DNA of 64,000 nucleotides from Simmondsia chinensis. Taxonomy: Eukaryota > Streptophyta > Magnoliopsida > Caryophyllales > Simmondsiaceae. The position numbers and the translations under genes were made by a program. Within the stretch, counting starts at the first letter, position 1. Each line of letters opens with the position of its first letter. Below the pieces are notes generated by a model. That model worked only from the letters and a program-made list of their open reading frames with translations. It was not told the DNA's origin and ran no database searches. Shown in pieces: positions 34,341 through 45,949 of the stretch. The stretch covers positions 10,703,501 through 10,767,500 of the forward strand of contig JAGTTD010000022.1 of the NCBI GenBank assembly GCA_018398585.1, written 5' to 3'.

Positions 34341-35661
34341 TGAGGTGAAACCTAAGTCGGAGAAGTAGCTATTTGAGTGGGAGAAAGGGACCGATGGCTG
34401 GATGGTACTGATCCGATAAGAAAAAAATTTAAAAAAAGGCACGCATGCTGGTGGCACATGGAGATGTACACGGCGGTGAGTGGGTGGGGCGTGAGCACTG
34501 CATCGTGGCATGTGGTGACATGTGGGGATTGAACAGCTGCACGTGAACGACGCGTGAGTTGTACTGGTGGCGCGTGACAGCGTGTGAGTTGAGCTGGTGG
34601 TGCGTGATGGAGCGTGGCGGTGTTTAACCACACGTGGTGTTGAATGAAAGAGGAAAAAGACTAGATTGGTGTACCTGGGTGGCAGATTGTGGCCAGATCT
34701 ACAGTGTCTGTGTGAGTCGGAGCCGGAAGACCAAGGGGTAACGGCAGGCCGCGGCAAAGTTCATGGCGGTGGTTGCTCAGGGAGATCTAGTGGTCCTCAA
34801 AGTAACTTAATTCGAGGTGTCGATGGGTTGTGTGATGATCGAAAAATCTAACACAGAAGCTAGTGGAGGTCCGACGGTGGTGGTCCAAACCTGTAATCGA
34901 GTCCGACAACATCACAGCGGCGATGGTGTACGGACCTAGTGGGCATGGGTTCAAAATGCTCAAATCTATTGTCGTGGGGTTCATGACAGAGGACGACGGT
35001 GGTGGTCATCAGAAATCCGATCTCGAGTGTTGACGGGTAGATAAGCGTAGACCGTGAAATTGAGGTCGATGGTGGCGAAGGAGTTGACCTTTGGTGATGG
35101 TGGTTGTTCATGAGGGTTCTTGGTGGAAGAAGGTCGGTGAGCATCGTCTGTGGTGTTCGACACCGACGGCAAGGACTCGAGTCGACGATGGCAAGAGAGC
35201 CTTGGTAGCTGTAGTGTTGATGTCGCAGAGGAGACGAAGGTAGATAAAGCGTCTCTGGTAATTCTGTGAGAAAATGAAGAGTCATAGAGGAGAGAGAAAG
35301 CCATTTTGAAGCAGTGGTGGTGAAAGGATAGTGGCAGAGGAGAGAGAAAATTTCTTTCAGGTACAGCTGTCAAGGTTTATTTTTTTGGAGTCTTGGGTGA
35401 AATTTAGGTTGACCGGGAAATTATGGACCAAAATTAAACCTAGGTTTTTCTCTCATTGTTAGTATTCTGTCCGGAGTTCGGTTTTATTTTTTGGGTCCTG
35501 GTAGTCAACGAATTTAGGTTGATTGGCTATTACAGCAGAAAATTTAGACCAGAGAAATTAAAATCAGAGATGGCGCATGTTAATTGCGTATGAGGGGTGA
35601 AGCATGGAGGATTACTGTAAAAAAGCTGTTTGTGATCCTCATTAGTCTCCAAGTGGGAGAT

Positions 35662-36077
35662 TGTTAAGGTTAGAGATTGATAGTATTTTAAACCACTAAT
35701 TCATGGCTGAATTTATTGGTGCACAATGATGGTGACTTTTGGGCTACTGGGGGTTATGAATGTAGAGGCCTATAAATAGGATCTCATGTGTCATGGTTTA
35801 GGTATGGAGTTGAAAGCAAGGGAGTAAAGATGTAGTCCAAAAATGTGAGGTAGAGAGTGCGTGTAATACTCTGTTGTAATACCTCAATTATATTACTAAA
35901 AATATGTTGCTCCCCCACGTGGATGTAGGCTTCAGCTTGACCACGTAAATTCGGCGTCTCAATTATTCCCCCATTCCCTTTATTCTGCATTGCTATTTTG
36001 GTTTAAAGTTCGATGCTTCTAGCCCGTCCTAACAACTGATATGGGAGAAGTATTAGTTGTTGTGAAAGTTCCTAACA
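35662..36077 (+). repeat. 3' LTR of element E
   Basis: TGTTAAGG...CCTAACA, preceded by the tract CCAAGTGGGAGAT. Confidence 0.9.
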
Positions 36078-36082
36078 TTTTA

Positions 36083-36660
36083 AAACTATAAGCCAGTATA
36101 ACTCTGCAGTATTTAGTAATTGAAATATAAAGAAAATATTACGGAGGAGGATCTATTAGCGAAAATATTCTGTACTTTTCATATCTTGAATATGCTCCTA
36201 CAACATCAATATCGAGAATAAGGATTTAAAAAGTACTCGAAATCAATATCATGTCTCCTTGTTACTGAACAAAATAATGAATTATTGATGAAAAATCATC
36301 AGTCACGACCAGCTGGGTCCGACCCATTCCATAAAGTGAATGCTATGACATACGACCATCAGGGATGTGGTCGAGGTCGTAAATGTGGCCGTGGCCGTGG
36401 ATAAAGTTATAATTGCGCTCATAATAACTAGCACAATGGTACTCAGGATGGACCAGATTACTGCCGATGCAGTATGAAAGGTCATTGGATTCATACCTAT
36501 CATATAGCCCAACAACTGGTAGACCTTTATCGAGCATCATTAGAAGGGAAAGAAAATCTCCCAGAAAGCAATTTTGCTGAAGATCAATTTTCACTTAATG
36601 ATACAAATTTAGACGTTTCTATTTTTTCAAAGATCCTAGTGGGAGAATTGATTATCTAAT
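36083..36660 (+). pseudogene. Copia gag C-terminal part and zinc knuckle (element D)
   Basis: It continues gag after element E: FHILNMLLQHQY, a frame change, LLTEQNNELLMKNHQSRPAGS-like, GRGRKCGRGRG, a knuckle with its first cysteines preserved (DYCRCSMKGHWIHT), and QQLVDLYRASLEGKENLPE. The last knuckle cysteine is Y/H, so zinc binding would be lost. Confidence 0.75.
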
Positions 36661-37089
36661 AGGTGATGGAAATGTTCATATTAACTAAAGCTTGTGTTTG
36701 TTGTGTCTTATCTTTTGTATTAAACCATGTTTGACTTTAACAAAATAATGTTGCCTTACTACGTACAAACTAGAATGACATAATCCATCTATTATTTTAT
36801 ATGACATGTGTTTACTTATATGTGTGAATTGTAATTAATATGTCTTATTACCAAGGATTGGATGAGATTAACCATAATCTAAGTGTACTATTGTTTATCA
36901 ATTCAAGTGCTAATCTGACTATGAAAGTTGAACGATTTTTTAAAAATTTTGAACATATATGATGACTCTTCTTATACACGCAAAATTAAAGTCTCAATTT
37001 GTGAGGACTATAAAATCCACTATCGTACTATGGTTATTTAAAGTATTTTGTAATATCATACTTATATTTTTTAGTGCTTATATGTATTT

Positions 37090-38260
37090 TATGTTTGAAT
37101 ATGAATGGTCAAAATTCATATCTCGAAGATAATATAACAACAAATGGGTATTTGAAACTTAATTAAAGGCTCCAAAAGGAGCCCATATCATGTTTTCGGG
37201 AAAAAATAATATTTTTCATAAGTCAGGCTATCCATTTAATTTCAAGATACCTATTGGGATGATTAACCAGAGGTGAATAGACTCAAAAGGCTTTTACTTT
37301 ACAACATGACTATTTAGGTCATTCGGGTATAAAATGATTAAGAGAATCTTTTGAAATTCTCACACCCATTGTAAAATCAAAATATTCTTACGTAATATGA
37401 TACATCATGTGCTGCTTGTAAGGCAAAGTGATTACTATGTCATACTTAATTAAAATTGGGTTTGAGTCCCATATATTTGAAGGAATACAAGTAGGATATA
37501 TGTGGGCCAATAATTTTATCATGTGGATCAATTTGATATTTTATGATATTAGTAGAAGCATCTACTCGTTAGTCACATGTTTGTGAATAATTCACTTGTT
37601 ATGGGTTATTTGTGAAACTCCTTGCATAAATAATCGGACTATGAGCTCTAGTCTTAGATCATGTAATGTGGTGATGCAGGAGAATTTACATCCTAATAAC
37701 TTAATGATTATTGTATGGGATGAATTGCCATATAGCCCGCATACAAATACAAAATGGTTTTGTAGATTTCCTGATTAAAATGCCTGCACCGAATGACTAG
37801 ACCATTATTATTGCCTACTTTTATCCGAGTTTATGTTATGATACAGGTTGCAGCACTAATATCAACTTATTATTATGGATCTTTCTAGTATAACTTGTCT
37901 CTAATAAGAGCCAGATATATATCCCATATATAAATTTTGACTGTGTAACATATATCCCAATTACTCTACCTCATTGCTGAAATATGGGTCTAACATGGGG
38001 ACTTGAAATTTATATCGGGTTTGAATTCCTGTCAAGTACAAAATATCTAGAGGTATTAACTAGAAATATTTTACAGCATAGTTTGTTGATTGTCAATTTC
38101 ACAAAACAGGGTTTCCAGAATCAGGGGAAGAAAAGCAAAAGTTGGAAAATGAGAATTTATGTGGAATACATCATTGAACCAGAAGTTCAAAGAACTGTTC
38201 ACTTTACAATGTTACAAGCCAATTGTCAGGATGAGTTCACTAATGCAAAGAGGGTGATCA
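37090..38260 (+). pseudogene. Copia protease relic and integrase (element D)
   Basis: Homologous to 29100-30300, with a degraded protease region, a YLGHSG-like pre-integrase, CAACKAK, CGSI.YF, a mutated D..GE, and the terminal GFEFLSSTKYLEVLTRN and EYIIEPEVQRTVH linker. Many frameshifts. At about 37570 it shows the empty site of the hAT-like element of copy A. Confidence 0.7.
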
Positions 38261-38261
38261 A

Positions 38262-39400
38262 ATAATATGTCTCCACTATAGGTGCTCCTGCTCGAATTAA
38301 TATCAAAATCGAGTGATATTCTAATATATGGGCAAATGCATCCATTGCAGGTTAGAAGCGCACTAGACATATCGGTTCCAAAGATATATTCTGGAAAAGA
38401 AAGTGGAGCAATAGCAAAAATTGATCCCTCTATTACAAAACTCTTGAGGAGAAAAACTCTACAAAGATAATAGTATGTAAAAATTTCTCAAGATTATCAA
38501 GTACCTAAAACTACTAAAAACTCCTGAAACTATTGAAATTTTAATGATAAAGAGATCTCTATGAATTATGGGATATGATGGAACCGAAATGAAATTTGAT
38601 CAAATGTTTGTATATACAATAGCTATTGATTTGATCAAAGAAATTGAAAATCTTGAACATGAGTTCGTTTAAGAATGCCAACAAAGAAATGATTAGCTAA
38701 AATAGAATAACTATTCAAGGGTGAATTAGTCATATGTAATTTTTGGACCTGTAGTCCAAATGCCTAAAATGAAAACCTATAGGCTACTTGTGAATATTGA
38801 CGCAAAAAGAATGAAGTGGTGAAAAGTAGGACTTGTAGCCCAAGGTTCATTATAGAGACTATAAATAGATGGGATGTACATATATAGAAAAAATGGGTGC
38901 AATTGGTATGGTGGTTTCTATATGTGTCATAATAATGATAACAACTTGTTTGTTTATATTACTTATGATGATATTTATATAAAAGTCCCTGAAGGACCAA
39001 ACATGCCAGAACTATATAGTTCAAAACAGCGGATATATCTACTAAAATAGAGATATGTTAATATCATCACGACTCCTAAACAGTTTGAAAAGGTTGTTAC
39101 ACATAAGAACTCGAAATGAAGGATCTCGAAAAAAGGTAAGATTTTGTCTCGACCTGTAAATCGAGCACTAATATGATAGAATATTACTCTATTGGTCAAG
39201 TACGATGCTCAAGTATTTCAATATGTTGCATAGTGCTTCAATTTTTGTTTAATTCCTTAATAACGATAAAGACCTCTTTCGGTCCTCAATGAGGTAACGA
39301 ATGAATCCTTGATCTGAAAGCACCATTTCTTGGAATAATAGATGCATTAACATAGCTGTCACAAGACCAGATATAGCCTCTTTGATTAACTTGTCACCAA
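38262..39400 (+). pseudogene. Copia reverse transcriptase relic (element D)
   Basis: Recognisable parts are LDISVPKIYSGKESGA, IDQMFVYTIAIDLIKEIENL, a degraded WP...A..EL, GL.AQGSL, DIYIKVPEGPNMP and a C-terminal DLEK..FCLDL-like motif. No intact catalytic YVDD. The site at about 38920 is an empty site for the miniature element of copy C. Confidence 0.65.
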
Positions 39401-39421
39401 TATAGAGTATGACACCAATAA

Positions 39422-39868
39422 AACAACAACAACAACAATAATCCCAGTGCCTCAAGGGCTCCCGCAAAAGCGGGTTCTGGGGAGGGTAGATGTACGCAGC
39501 CTTCCCCCTTCAGGGTGTGAACCTGAAGAAAGGCTATTTCCAAGGACCCCCAACCTGAGAGGAAAGTCTTCGTCGCCTCATGGAGGCTTGTGAGCAATGG
39601 GTTGTGAGTAATAAGTCATGAAAGAAAAAGAGTAAGCCATAGCCTAAAAATGCCCTAGAGGGGACTAAGAGGCATAACCTACCCTCCAAGACAGCTAGAA
39701 TACACAAATAGGCCAAGTAAACAAATAAGCGAATAAGCAAATACACAGATAATCAAATAAGCAAATAGGCCGATAGTAGACAGATAGGCAGATAGGCGTA
39801 TAGGTAGATAGGTACAGCCTGATGAGCCTATACGCCTATGAACCCATAAGTAGCAGAATAATCAGCAG
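39422..39868 (-). mobile_element. SINE with shared body and a long variable head
   Basis: It is flanked by a 19-bp duplication with one mismatch (TAGAGTATG(A/G)CACCAATAA, 39403-39421 and 39869-39887), and copy C (about 31895) is an empty site. The minus strand ends in (TTG)n and carries the body shared with 27253-27590, 54041-54160 and 62730-62998. The 5' head of about 310 bp contains CTATCTACC/TGCTTATTTG tetranucleotide-like repeats and a unique segment with CATTTTTAGGCTATGG. No clear A/B boxes were found. Confidence 0.85.
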
Positions 39869-40009
39869 TAGAGTATGGCACCAATAAGAAAGTATGAAAA
39901 TGCGGTTAAATGTTTATCCTAGTGGAACAACCAATGTAGCACTACTTCGTTATGTCGAACCTGTAATTAATTTTGTAAGCGAGTACTACTTATTTAGTTG
40001 ACCGGCATA

Positions 40010-40440
40010 AGGTAAGTGACAAGAATGCTATTTCGTTATATATCTATACTACTATGTTTTGGCTATCTACTAACAATTGCAGCTACTATTAGGACACAAG
40101 CGCTTTATGAGCAAGTAGAGAATGGGTAATGTCAAGGTCCTTGATCCAAAACATTTTGTAAGCTTCCAACAATCAGAGGGAGTCCGATAGCACAATATGA
40201 AGATAAGTCTACACTGTTAAAGCTAAAGAGAGTTCATAGAACCAAGAACATTTCAATAAAGTTCTTTCAACTCTCGAATTTCACAAGAGGGATGAAGTAA
40301 ATGTTAAAAAATTCACCCAAGAACTTGGAAGAATTATTCAGGAAAGCATTTACAACAAAATTTTGAGAAATTGAAACAAGATTGGCATTCGTTAACTCCA
40401 AGACATCCCTAACTAATGTGCGCCCGCGAAGGGGAGTTAA
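40010..40440 (+). pseudogene. Copia RNase H relic (element D)
   Basis: Degraded homologue of 25060-25501, with AATIRTQALYEQ-like, KAFTTKF.EIETRLAF-like and KDIPN segments. The downstream 3' region (GGGGAGTTAAATACACACTGTACTC-like) aligns with the sister copies. Confidence 0.6.
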
Positions 40441-40606
40441 ATACACACTGTACTCTTTTTTCCTTTGCTATGATTTTTTCCATTGGATTTTTTCCTGGTA
40501 AGGTTGTTAACAAGGTAGGTCAAAAAGCGTATATAATTCAGACACTATACTCCTTTAAGAGTTCTTGTGTCACAAACATTTTAAAAGAAAATATCCAAAT
40601 GGGGAG

Positions 40607-40692
40607 TGTTGTATATATTGAGTATTTTTCGGGTATAATTTTAATGGTCAAATTCGAATATTGTTAAATATCCTAGAAAATTAGAAATTATG
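40607..40692 (+). repeat. 3' LTR of copia D, left part
   Basis: It starts TGTTGTATATATTG after the purine tract ATGGGGAG and breaks at TTATG, the target duplicated by the Tat array. It resumes at 60242. Confidence 0.85.
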
Positions 40693-41265
40693 TGTTTTGG
40701 ATACTGGTTCTTTTAATGGAAGGTTAATCTCAGACCTCTTTTTATTAATTAAGGGATTAGATACAAGAGTATTCTGATGTAATCCAAGAGTGGTAGAAAG
40801 AAAGAAAAAAAAAAAACCTTGTCCTTCTCCTAATGTTGTGGGTGGTATTTATAGCCTTTACAGGGGAGACTTTCCCCATTATGTTGAGTATAAAGGTGTA
40901 TTGACATAAGGGTATATTTTGTCAAGTGTGTCAATTCGAGGCAGGATGCCCCAAGGTCCGGAGTTTTTGATCTCAGGTAGCTATTTCCGTGTGCGCTGTG
41001 ATGGGTAATTGAGATAGTCGGTCACTGAGGCGAGGCTCATAACTCGGGGCGAGATTCTCCTTGTGGTCGAGGATCCTGTCCCGGGTATTTGTTAAGGTTT
41101 CGGTGATGATTCACACTTGCATTTCAATGATAAGATATAACTGGATGGGGCGAGATGAGGTTGTCCACGGTTGTTGGCTGAAATGTATCTCGGTGGCGAG
41201 ATGTATCTCGGACCCCAAAGAGCTTGTTATTATTTTATTTAGAGTCTATTTATGAGTTGTTATTA
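40693..41265 (-). repeat. LTR L1 of the Tat array
   Basis: Aligns end to end with L2 and L3. The inner edge TTATTA is followed by a GTTAGTCCCCC tract, which on the minus strand is the polypurine tract. Confidence 0.9.
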
Positions 41266-42025
41266 GTTAGTCCCCCGCAATTCCCCAAATGATTTTTGTT
41301 TGCAGTTTGTATTGCGGCTTGCTATAAATATAGATGGGGAGAGGGATGCTTCTCCGCTTGGTCTTCTTGATTTGAAAACTCATAAATCCTTTAAATCATC
41401 ATTACTTTCTAAGTTTAGTCAACAAATGGCTGAGTCTAAAGACGTAACTTTCGAGATTTTTTCCTATTTTCTCGTAAAATCTCTTTGAAGTTTCGAACTT
41501 TGTCCCATTTTCATGCTCAGCTTATCAGCAATCTTCATTTTATAAAGGCTCATGAATCTTGTTTCTTAGATCGCTAAGTTGACGGTTTCCTCATTCAAGC
41601 ACGATGATACATTGACCCGAATGATGTCTCAATTTTTTGGGGCTCTCCAACCACGGAGCTGGTTCTCCCGCAATCCTCTATGGATTTCCTTTTCAGCCAT
41701 TGGAGGATTATGGGTTGTTGTGGTGGCCTAGTCCCTTGTAGGAAATTTAATCCGGTAGGTCCTTCTTGTCTTTCTATCTTCAACCCAGTGACCCACTTTT
41801 ATCTTCCCCCGGGCTCGTTGACAAAAGGGGTCTTATCTCCGTATACTCAGTGCCCTATGACAGTGTCGAGATTCTGCCATCTCCTTTGGCTTTTTAGTGC
41901 ATTTGCTTGTTTACGACCTTGCCTCGAGTTCAGCTGGAGGAGAGTGGCCCAACACTCATAAAGTCTTTGCACGGGAAGATGGTTGGGCGCACAAGGGTAA
42001 GCTATATGTTGGAGGAAGGAACTTG
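41266..42025 (+). pseudogene. Captured F-box-like gene, left copy, part 1
   Basis: From the ATG at 41426 the plus strand reads MAESKDVTFEIFSYFLVKSL, then after one frame change KFRTLSHFHAQLISNLHFIKAHES, IFWGSP...ELVLPQ, and FNPVGPSCLSIFNPVTHFYLPPGSL. This follows the order of an F-box protein with an F-box-associated (FBA) region: DV.FEI..RLPVKSLLKFRTV.K.WH.LIS.P.FI..H, then a CNGLV...NP.T..Y..LP segment. Several frameshifts and stops are present. It is antisense to the retroelement. Gypsy G splits it at ACTTG. The assignment is from pattern memory, not a search. Confidence 0.5.
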
Positions 42026-42374
42026 TGTTATGTTTGTGCCCCTTTTTGATGTAGTTGGTTGTGTTGAAGTATCAGTGTAATAATTGTGCTTGTAGTGTTC
42101 AAAGTGTATGATCCGGTAGTGGCGCCAATAGCAAGGTGTTAGTTAAGTCGGTTATAGAGCATCAATTTGATATTGTATCTAGTTCAAGTATAAATAGTTT
42201 GTTAGAGAGTAAGTGTGATTCATTCAATAAAAATCTAATCAATCTTGAGATATTTTCTCAATCTTCTCATCTACTTCTCTACTTCTCTTTTCCTTCAATT
42301 CTCATTCTCATCTTACCTCTCTTCAAACCCAAACCCTCTCACGTTTAGGCTCAAATTTGATTGGAACCTTAACA
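42026..42374 (+). repeat. 5' LTR of gypsy G
   Basis: TGTTATGTTTGTGCC start, CCTTAACA end, TATA box TATAAATAG at 42189-42197. It differs from the right LTR at only a modest number of positions. Confidence 0.92.
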
Positions 42375-42376
42375 TT

Positions 42377-42389
42377 TGGTATCAGAGCC
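42377..42389 (+). other. Primer-binding site of gypsy G
   Basis: TGGTATCAGAGCC, initiator-methionine-tRNA type, two bases after the LTR. Confidence 0.9.
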
Positions 42390-42438
42390 TTGTTTAGGCT
42401 ATAATTTTGATTTGATTGTATTGCAAGAATTGAGAATT

Positions 42439-43800
42439 ATGGCTAGTGGTGTTTCAACAAGCTTAGGAGCAGCAAGGGCTGCTACAAACTCATCTGATGT
42501 AGAGGCTATTGGTGTTGATGCTACAACAGACCAGGGGTTTGTTACAACAAATCAATTAAACTTGCAAATGAAAGAAATGTTTATGCAGTTGTAGCAATCA
42601 CAAAGTGAAATGATGCGACAATCACATAGTGATCTGATGAGAGATCTGGATCAAAAGTTTAATGAACGATTTATTCAACATGCTCAGCAAGTTGAAGTGA
42701 AGATTGCTAATCAGGTTAATCAGCAAGCACAAGAGTTCGAGGAAAAGATGGCCAATCGATTGAATCAGCAAATGCAAAGGTTTGAAGAGAAGATGGCTGA
42801 AATCAGCCATTAATTCAGGAGACAGAATGTGGCTCCCATTCCATAACCTTTGTTACCTGCCAGTTAGTTGTTTTCTCGCCATCAGACAAGGTCACCCGAT
42901 GAGGTTAATCCCCAAATGCAAAATGTTGCTATTGGACCTCAAGATCAAACTCAAGCAACCAATGTCATAACTCAAGAATGAGATGTAGATGCTGATGTAA
43001 CTACAGGAGCGCAAAATCATTCAGTTGAGCAGGGTCAGTTTCGATCCACTAGTATAAACCCAGGGCATTGTGATCGGCCTCCAGATCATCAGCAACGATC
43101 AAGGAGTAATGAAGCTTCATCTGGTAACAGTAGTAATGTGGCTAGACAGCCAAGGTTCCAGATTGAACCAGTTGATGGGAAGCAGCCTCAGTCATGGCTG
43201 AGAAGGTGCGAGAGGCACTTCGACTTTTATCACATTAATGAGGTAGAAAAGCTTGGGATGGTAGCTGTGTATCTCCTTGGAGATCATGAGGTATGGCTTT
43301 ATAGTTTGCTCAAGAGTAATCCTACACTATCATGGGATGAATTTGTAAATTAATTGTGTGGAAGATATAGTGATGATGACTTGAGTGACATTGTTGATAA
43401 TTTCAACAAAGTAAAGCAAGAAACAACTGTGAGAGAGTATATGACAGGGTTTGAGAACCTTAGGGCCAGCATGATAGCGACATACCCACAAGCCACTGAG
43501 TCTTATTATGTCTCGAGTTTCATAAGTGGTTTAAAGCCCAAGATTAAGAATCTTGTGAAAGCAGTTGGTCCTAAAACTTTGTCCAAGGGTTATGCTAAGG
43601 CTAAGCTTTTTGAGGCAACAGTTCTTGCTTTAAATGAAGGACCAAAGTATCGAGGAAGTGGATCCAAGCAGGTGAAAGGATCTGAAAAACCTTCTACCAC
43701 TCGATCAAAAGAAGGGAAAGCTTAAAGGCTATGTTACAAGTGTAATTAGCCTTATCAGTTTGCGCATAAATGCAACCCCAGATTCCTCATGTCAGCTAGG
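42439..43800 (+). pseudogene. Gypsy gag (element G)
   Basis: The start ATG at 42439 (MASGVSTSLG) follows the primer-binding site by 50 bases. A glutamine-rich coiled coil (residues ~55-125, with FEEKMANRLNQQMQRFEEKM) precedes the gag domain: QPQSWLRRCERHFDFYHI, LGMVAVYLLGDHEVWLY, WDEFV, and EYMTGFENLRASM. A knuckle follows at about 43728-43780 with cysteines CYKCN..., one codon of which is a stop. At least six in-frame stops, no frameshift. Confidence 0.85.
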
Positions 43801-44482
43801 GGAAAGAATGTTGCAGAGCAGTCTATCAGTGAAGAGTCTAAGTCTGAAGGAGGCAGCTCAGACCAAAAATCACAGGAGGAACTTGTTGATGATGATGAAG
43901 TTGGCATATCTATGAAAGCACTAACTAGAAATGGAACTCATAATACAATCAGGATCAAAGGAAGGGCTAGAAAGAGATCAATCATTGTGTTAAACAATAG
44001 TGGCAGCACCCACAGCTTCATTGATCCAAAAGTAGTTAAGAAATTTGGGCATAAATTGATCAAGACACATCCATTAGCAGTGACTGTGGCTTATGATAAT
44101 TCAGTCTTAACTTAGAACAAGTGCCAGGGGTTTCAGTGGTTTACGCAAGACCATAAATTCAAGTATAACTTTAGAATATTATCCTTGGGTGGGTGTGACA
44201 TGGTCCTTGGAATGGATTGGATGAGAACTTCCAGTCCTGTACTCTTTGATTTCGCTAAGCTGACAGTATCCATTGAGATACAAGGATCCAAGATCACTCT
44301 GCAAGGCATGGCAAATCAAGCACAGCTGCAGTTAATGAAAGGTAAGAATCTGAAGAAGGGATTCAGTAAGTGTGCTATTCAGTGGGTAGGCCAATTGTTT
44401 GCAATATTGCCCAATGAAGTGAACAGCATTTCTCAACCTAAGATTAAGGCATTGAATGAGGAGTTTGTAGATTTGTTTGAAT
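43801..44482 (+). pseudogene. Gypsy retropepsin-like protease (element G)
   Basis: SIIVLNNSGSTHSFIDPKVV matches the aspartic protease active site ...LLDSGSTHSFI, but the catalytic aspartate is asparagine. The second conserved part GGCDMVLGMDWM follows at about 44185-44220. One stop lies between them at 44113. The domain would be inactive even without the stop. Confidence 0.8.
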
Positions 44483-45300
44483 AGCCAAAACACATGACCT
44501 CCTAAGAGAAGTCTGGATCATGCAATTCCCCATAAGTCTAACTTTGAGCCAGTGAAGTTAAGGCCCTCTAAGTACCCGCATGCTCAGAAAACAAAAATTG
44601 AGAGGTAAGTTGAAGAATTGCTCAAGACAAGCTTTATAAGGCAGAGTCATAGAACTTTTGCCTCCCCTATCATATTAGTTAAAAAGAAAGATGGATCAGC
44701 AAGGATGTGTATAGACTATAGACAGCTCAATGCAATGACTGTGAAAGACAAGTTCCCCATTCCGGTCATAGATGATCTGTTGGATGTATAACATGGTGCA
44801 CAAGTCTTCTCCAAGTTCGACCTGAGGCAAGGCTACCATCAGATCAGGTTGTTAGAGCAAGTTGTGTATAAGGCAGCTTTCATGGGCACTTCGAGTTTGT
44901 GGTTATGCCTTTTGGTTTGACCAATGCCCCATCCACATTCCAGGCACTAATGAATGAAGTGTTCAAGCAGTTTTTGAGGAGATTTGTATTGGTATTCTTC
45001 GATGACATTCTGGTCTATAGCTCTTTCCTTGATGATCATCTGAAGCATTTGAGAGAAGTCTTCTTGGTCATGCGCAATCACCAATTGTATGCAACGCTGT
45101 CTAAGTGCTCTTTGGCTCAGACTCAGCTGGAGTATTTAGGCCACGTGGTCTCTTATGGGGGAGTCTCTACCGATCCTTCCAAGGTACAAGCTACGAGGGA
45201 GTGGCCTGTACTAATGACATTGAAGCAGTTCAGGGGATTTTTAGGATTGAATGGGTATTACCGCAAGTTTGTGGCTGGATATGGGTAAATTGCCAAGCCT
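44483..45300 (+). pseudogene. Gypsy reverse transcriptase (element G)
   Basis: The order is typical: [67 protein letters not shown], and the catalytic FFDDILVYS at about 45000-45020, then LEYLGHVVS and FRGFLGLNGYYRKFV. Two aspartates of the active site are intact. In-frame stops are at about 44791 (DVxHGA) and 45286. Confidence 0.88.
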
Positions 45301-45800
45301 CTAACTGATCTACTAAAGAAAGATGTGTTCTAATGGTCAGATAAAGCTTGGAGAGCATTTGAAGCCTTGAAGACTGCTACGAGTGAAGCACTAGTCCTTG
45401 CAATGCCTGACTTTGCTGAGGAGTTTGTCTTGGAGATTAATGCATGTGGGAATGGTTTTTGGGCAGTCTTGTCTCAAGGTGAAAGGCCAATAGCATACCT
45501 CAGTCAAGCATTAAGTCCCAAACATCAAGCATTATCCACCTATGAGAAAGAGTATCTTGCCATTCTCTTAGCAATGGATAAATGGGGACACTATCTGGAT
45601 GTGGCATCGATTTATCATCAAAACAGACCATCAGAGTCTAAAATATCTGCTTGAGTAAAGGATTGTCACCAGAATTCAGAGGAAAGGACTGTTAAAAATG
45701 TTGGGGCTTAACTATGTGGTTGAGTACAGGAAAGGCAAAGAGAACTTGGCTGCAGATGCATTATCACGCAGGTTAGAGGACTGTAAGCAAGGCTTTTGTG
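45301..45800 (+). pseudogene. Gypsy RNase H (element G)
   Basis: LTDLLKKDVF precedes ALVLAMPDFAEEFVLEINACGNG.WAVLSQ, with the catalytic D of the usual ETDAS replaced by N (INACG), then PIAYLSQALSPKHQALSTYEKEYLAIL. After a frameshift near 45602 come YLLEQRIVTRIQRK and NLAADALSR. Confidence 0.85.
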
Positions 45801-45949
45801 GTGCAATTTCAGTTATTCTTCCAGCCTGGATTGATGAAGTATATAAGTCCTATGAGGAGGACTCCTTTGCATAAGAATGTATAGCTGCATTCAGCATTGG
45901 TAAGCTCAATAATTCGGCTTCTGATGCAGATGTGTCAGTAGAATCATCA

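Larger units (their letters stand above)
33907..36077 (+). mobile_element. Small LTR element E (TRIM/LARD-like)
   Basis: LTRs of 419 and 416 bp flank a 1.34 kb interior, within a perfect duplication TTTTA (33902-33906 and 36078-36082). The primer-binding site TGGTATCAGAGCC follows the left LTR, and the copia-type purine tract AAGTGGGAGAT precedes the right one. The interior is GC-rich with histidine/proline/serine-biased frames on the minus strand but no gag or pol domain. Copy C is an empty site. It must move with proteins of another copia element. Confidence 0.9.
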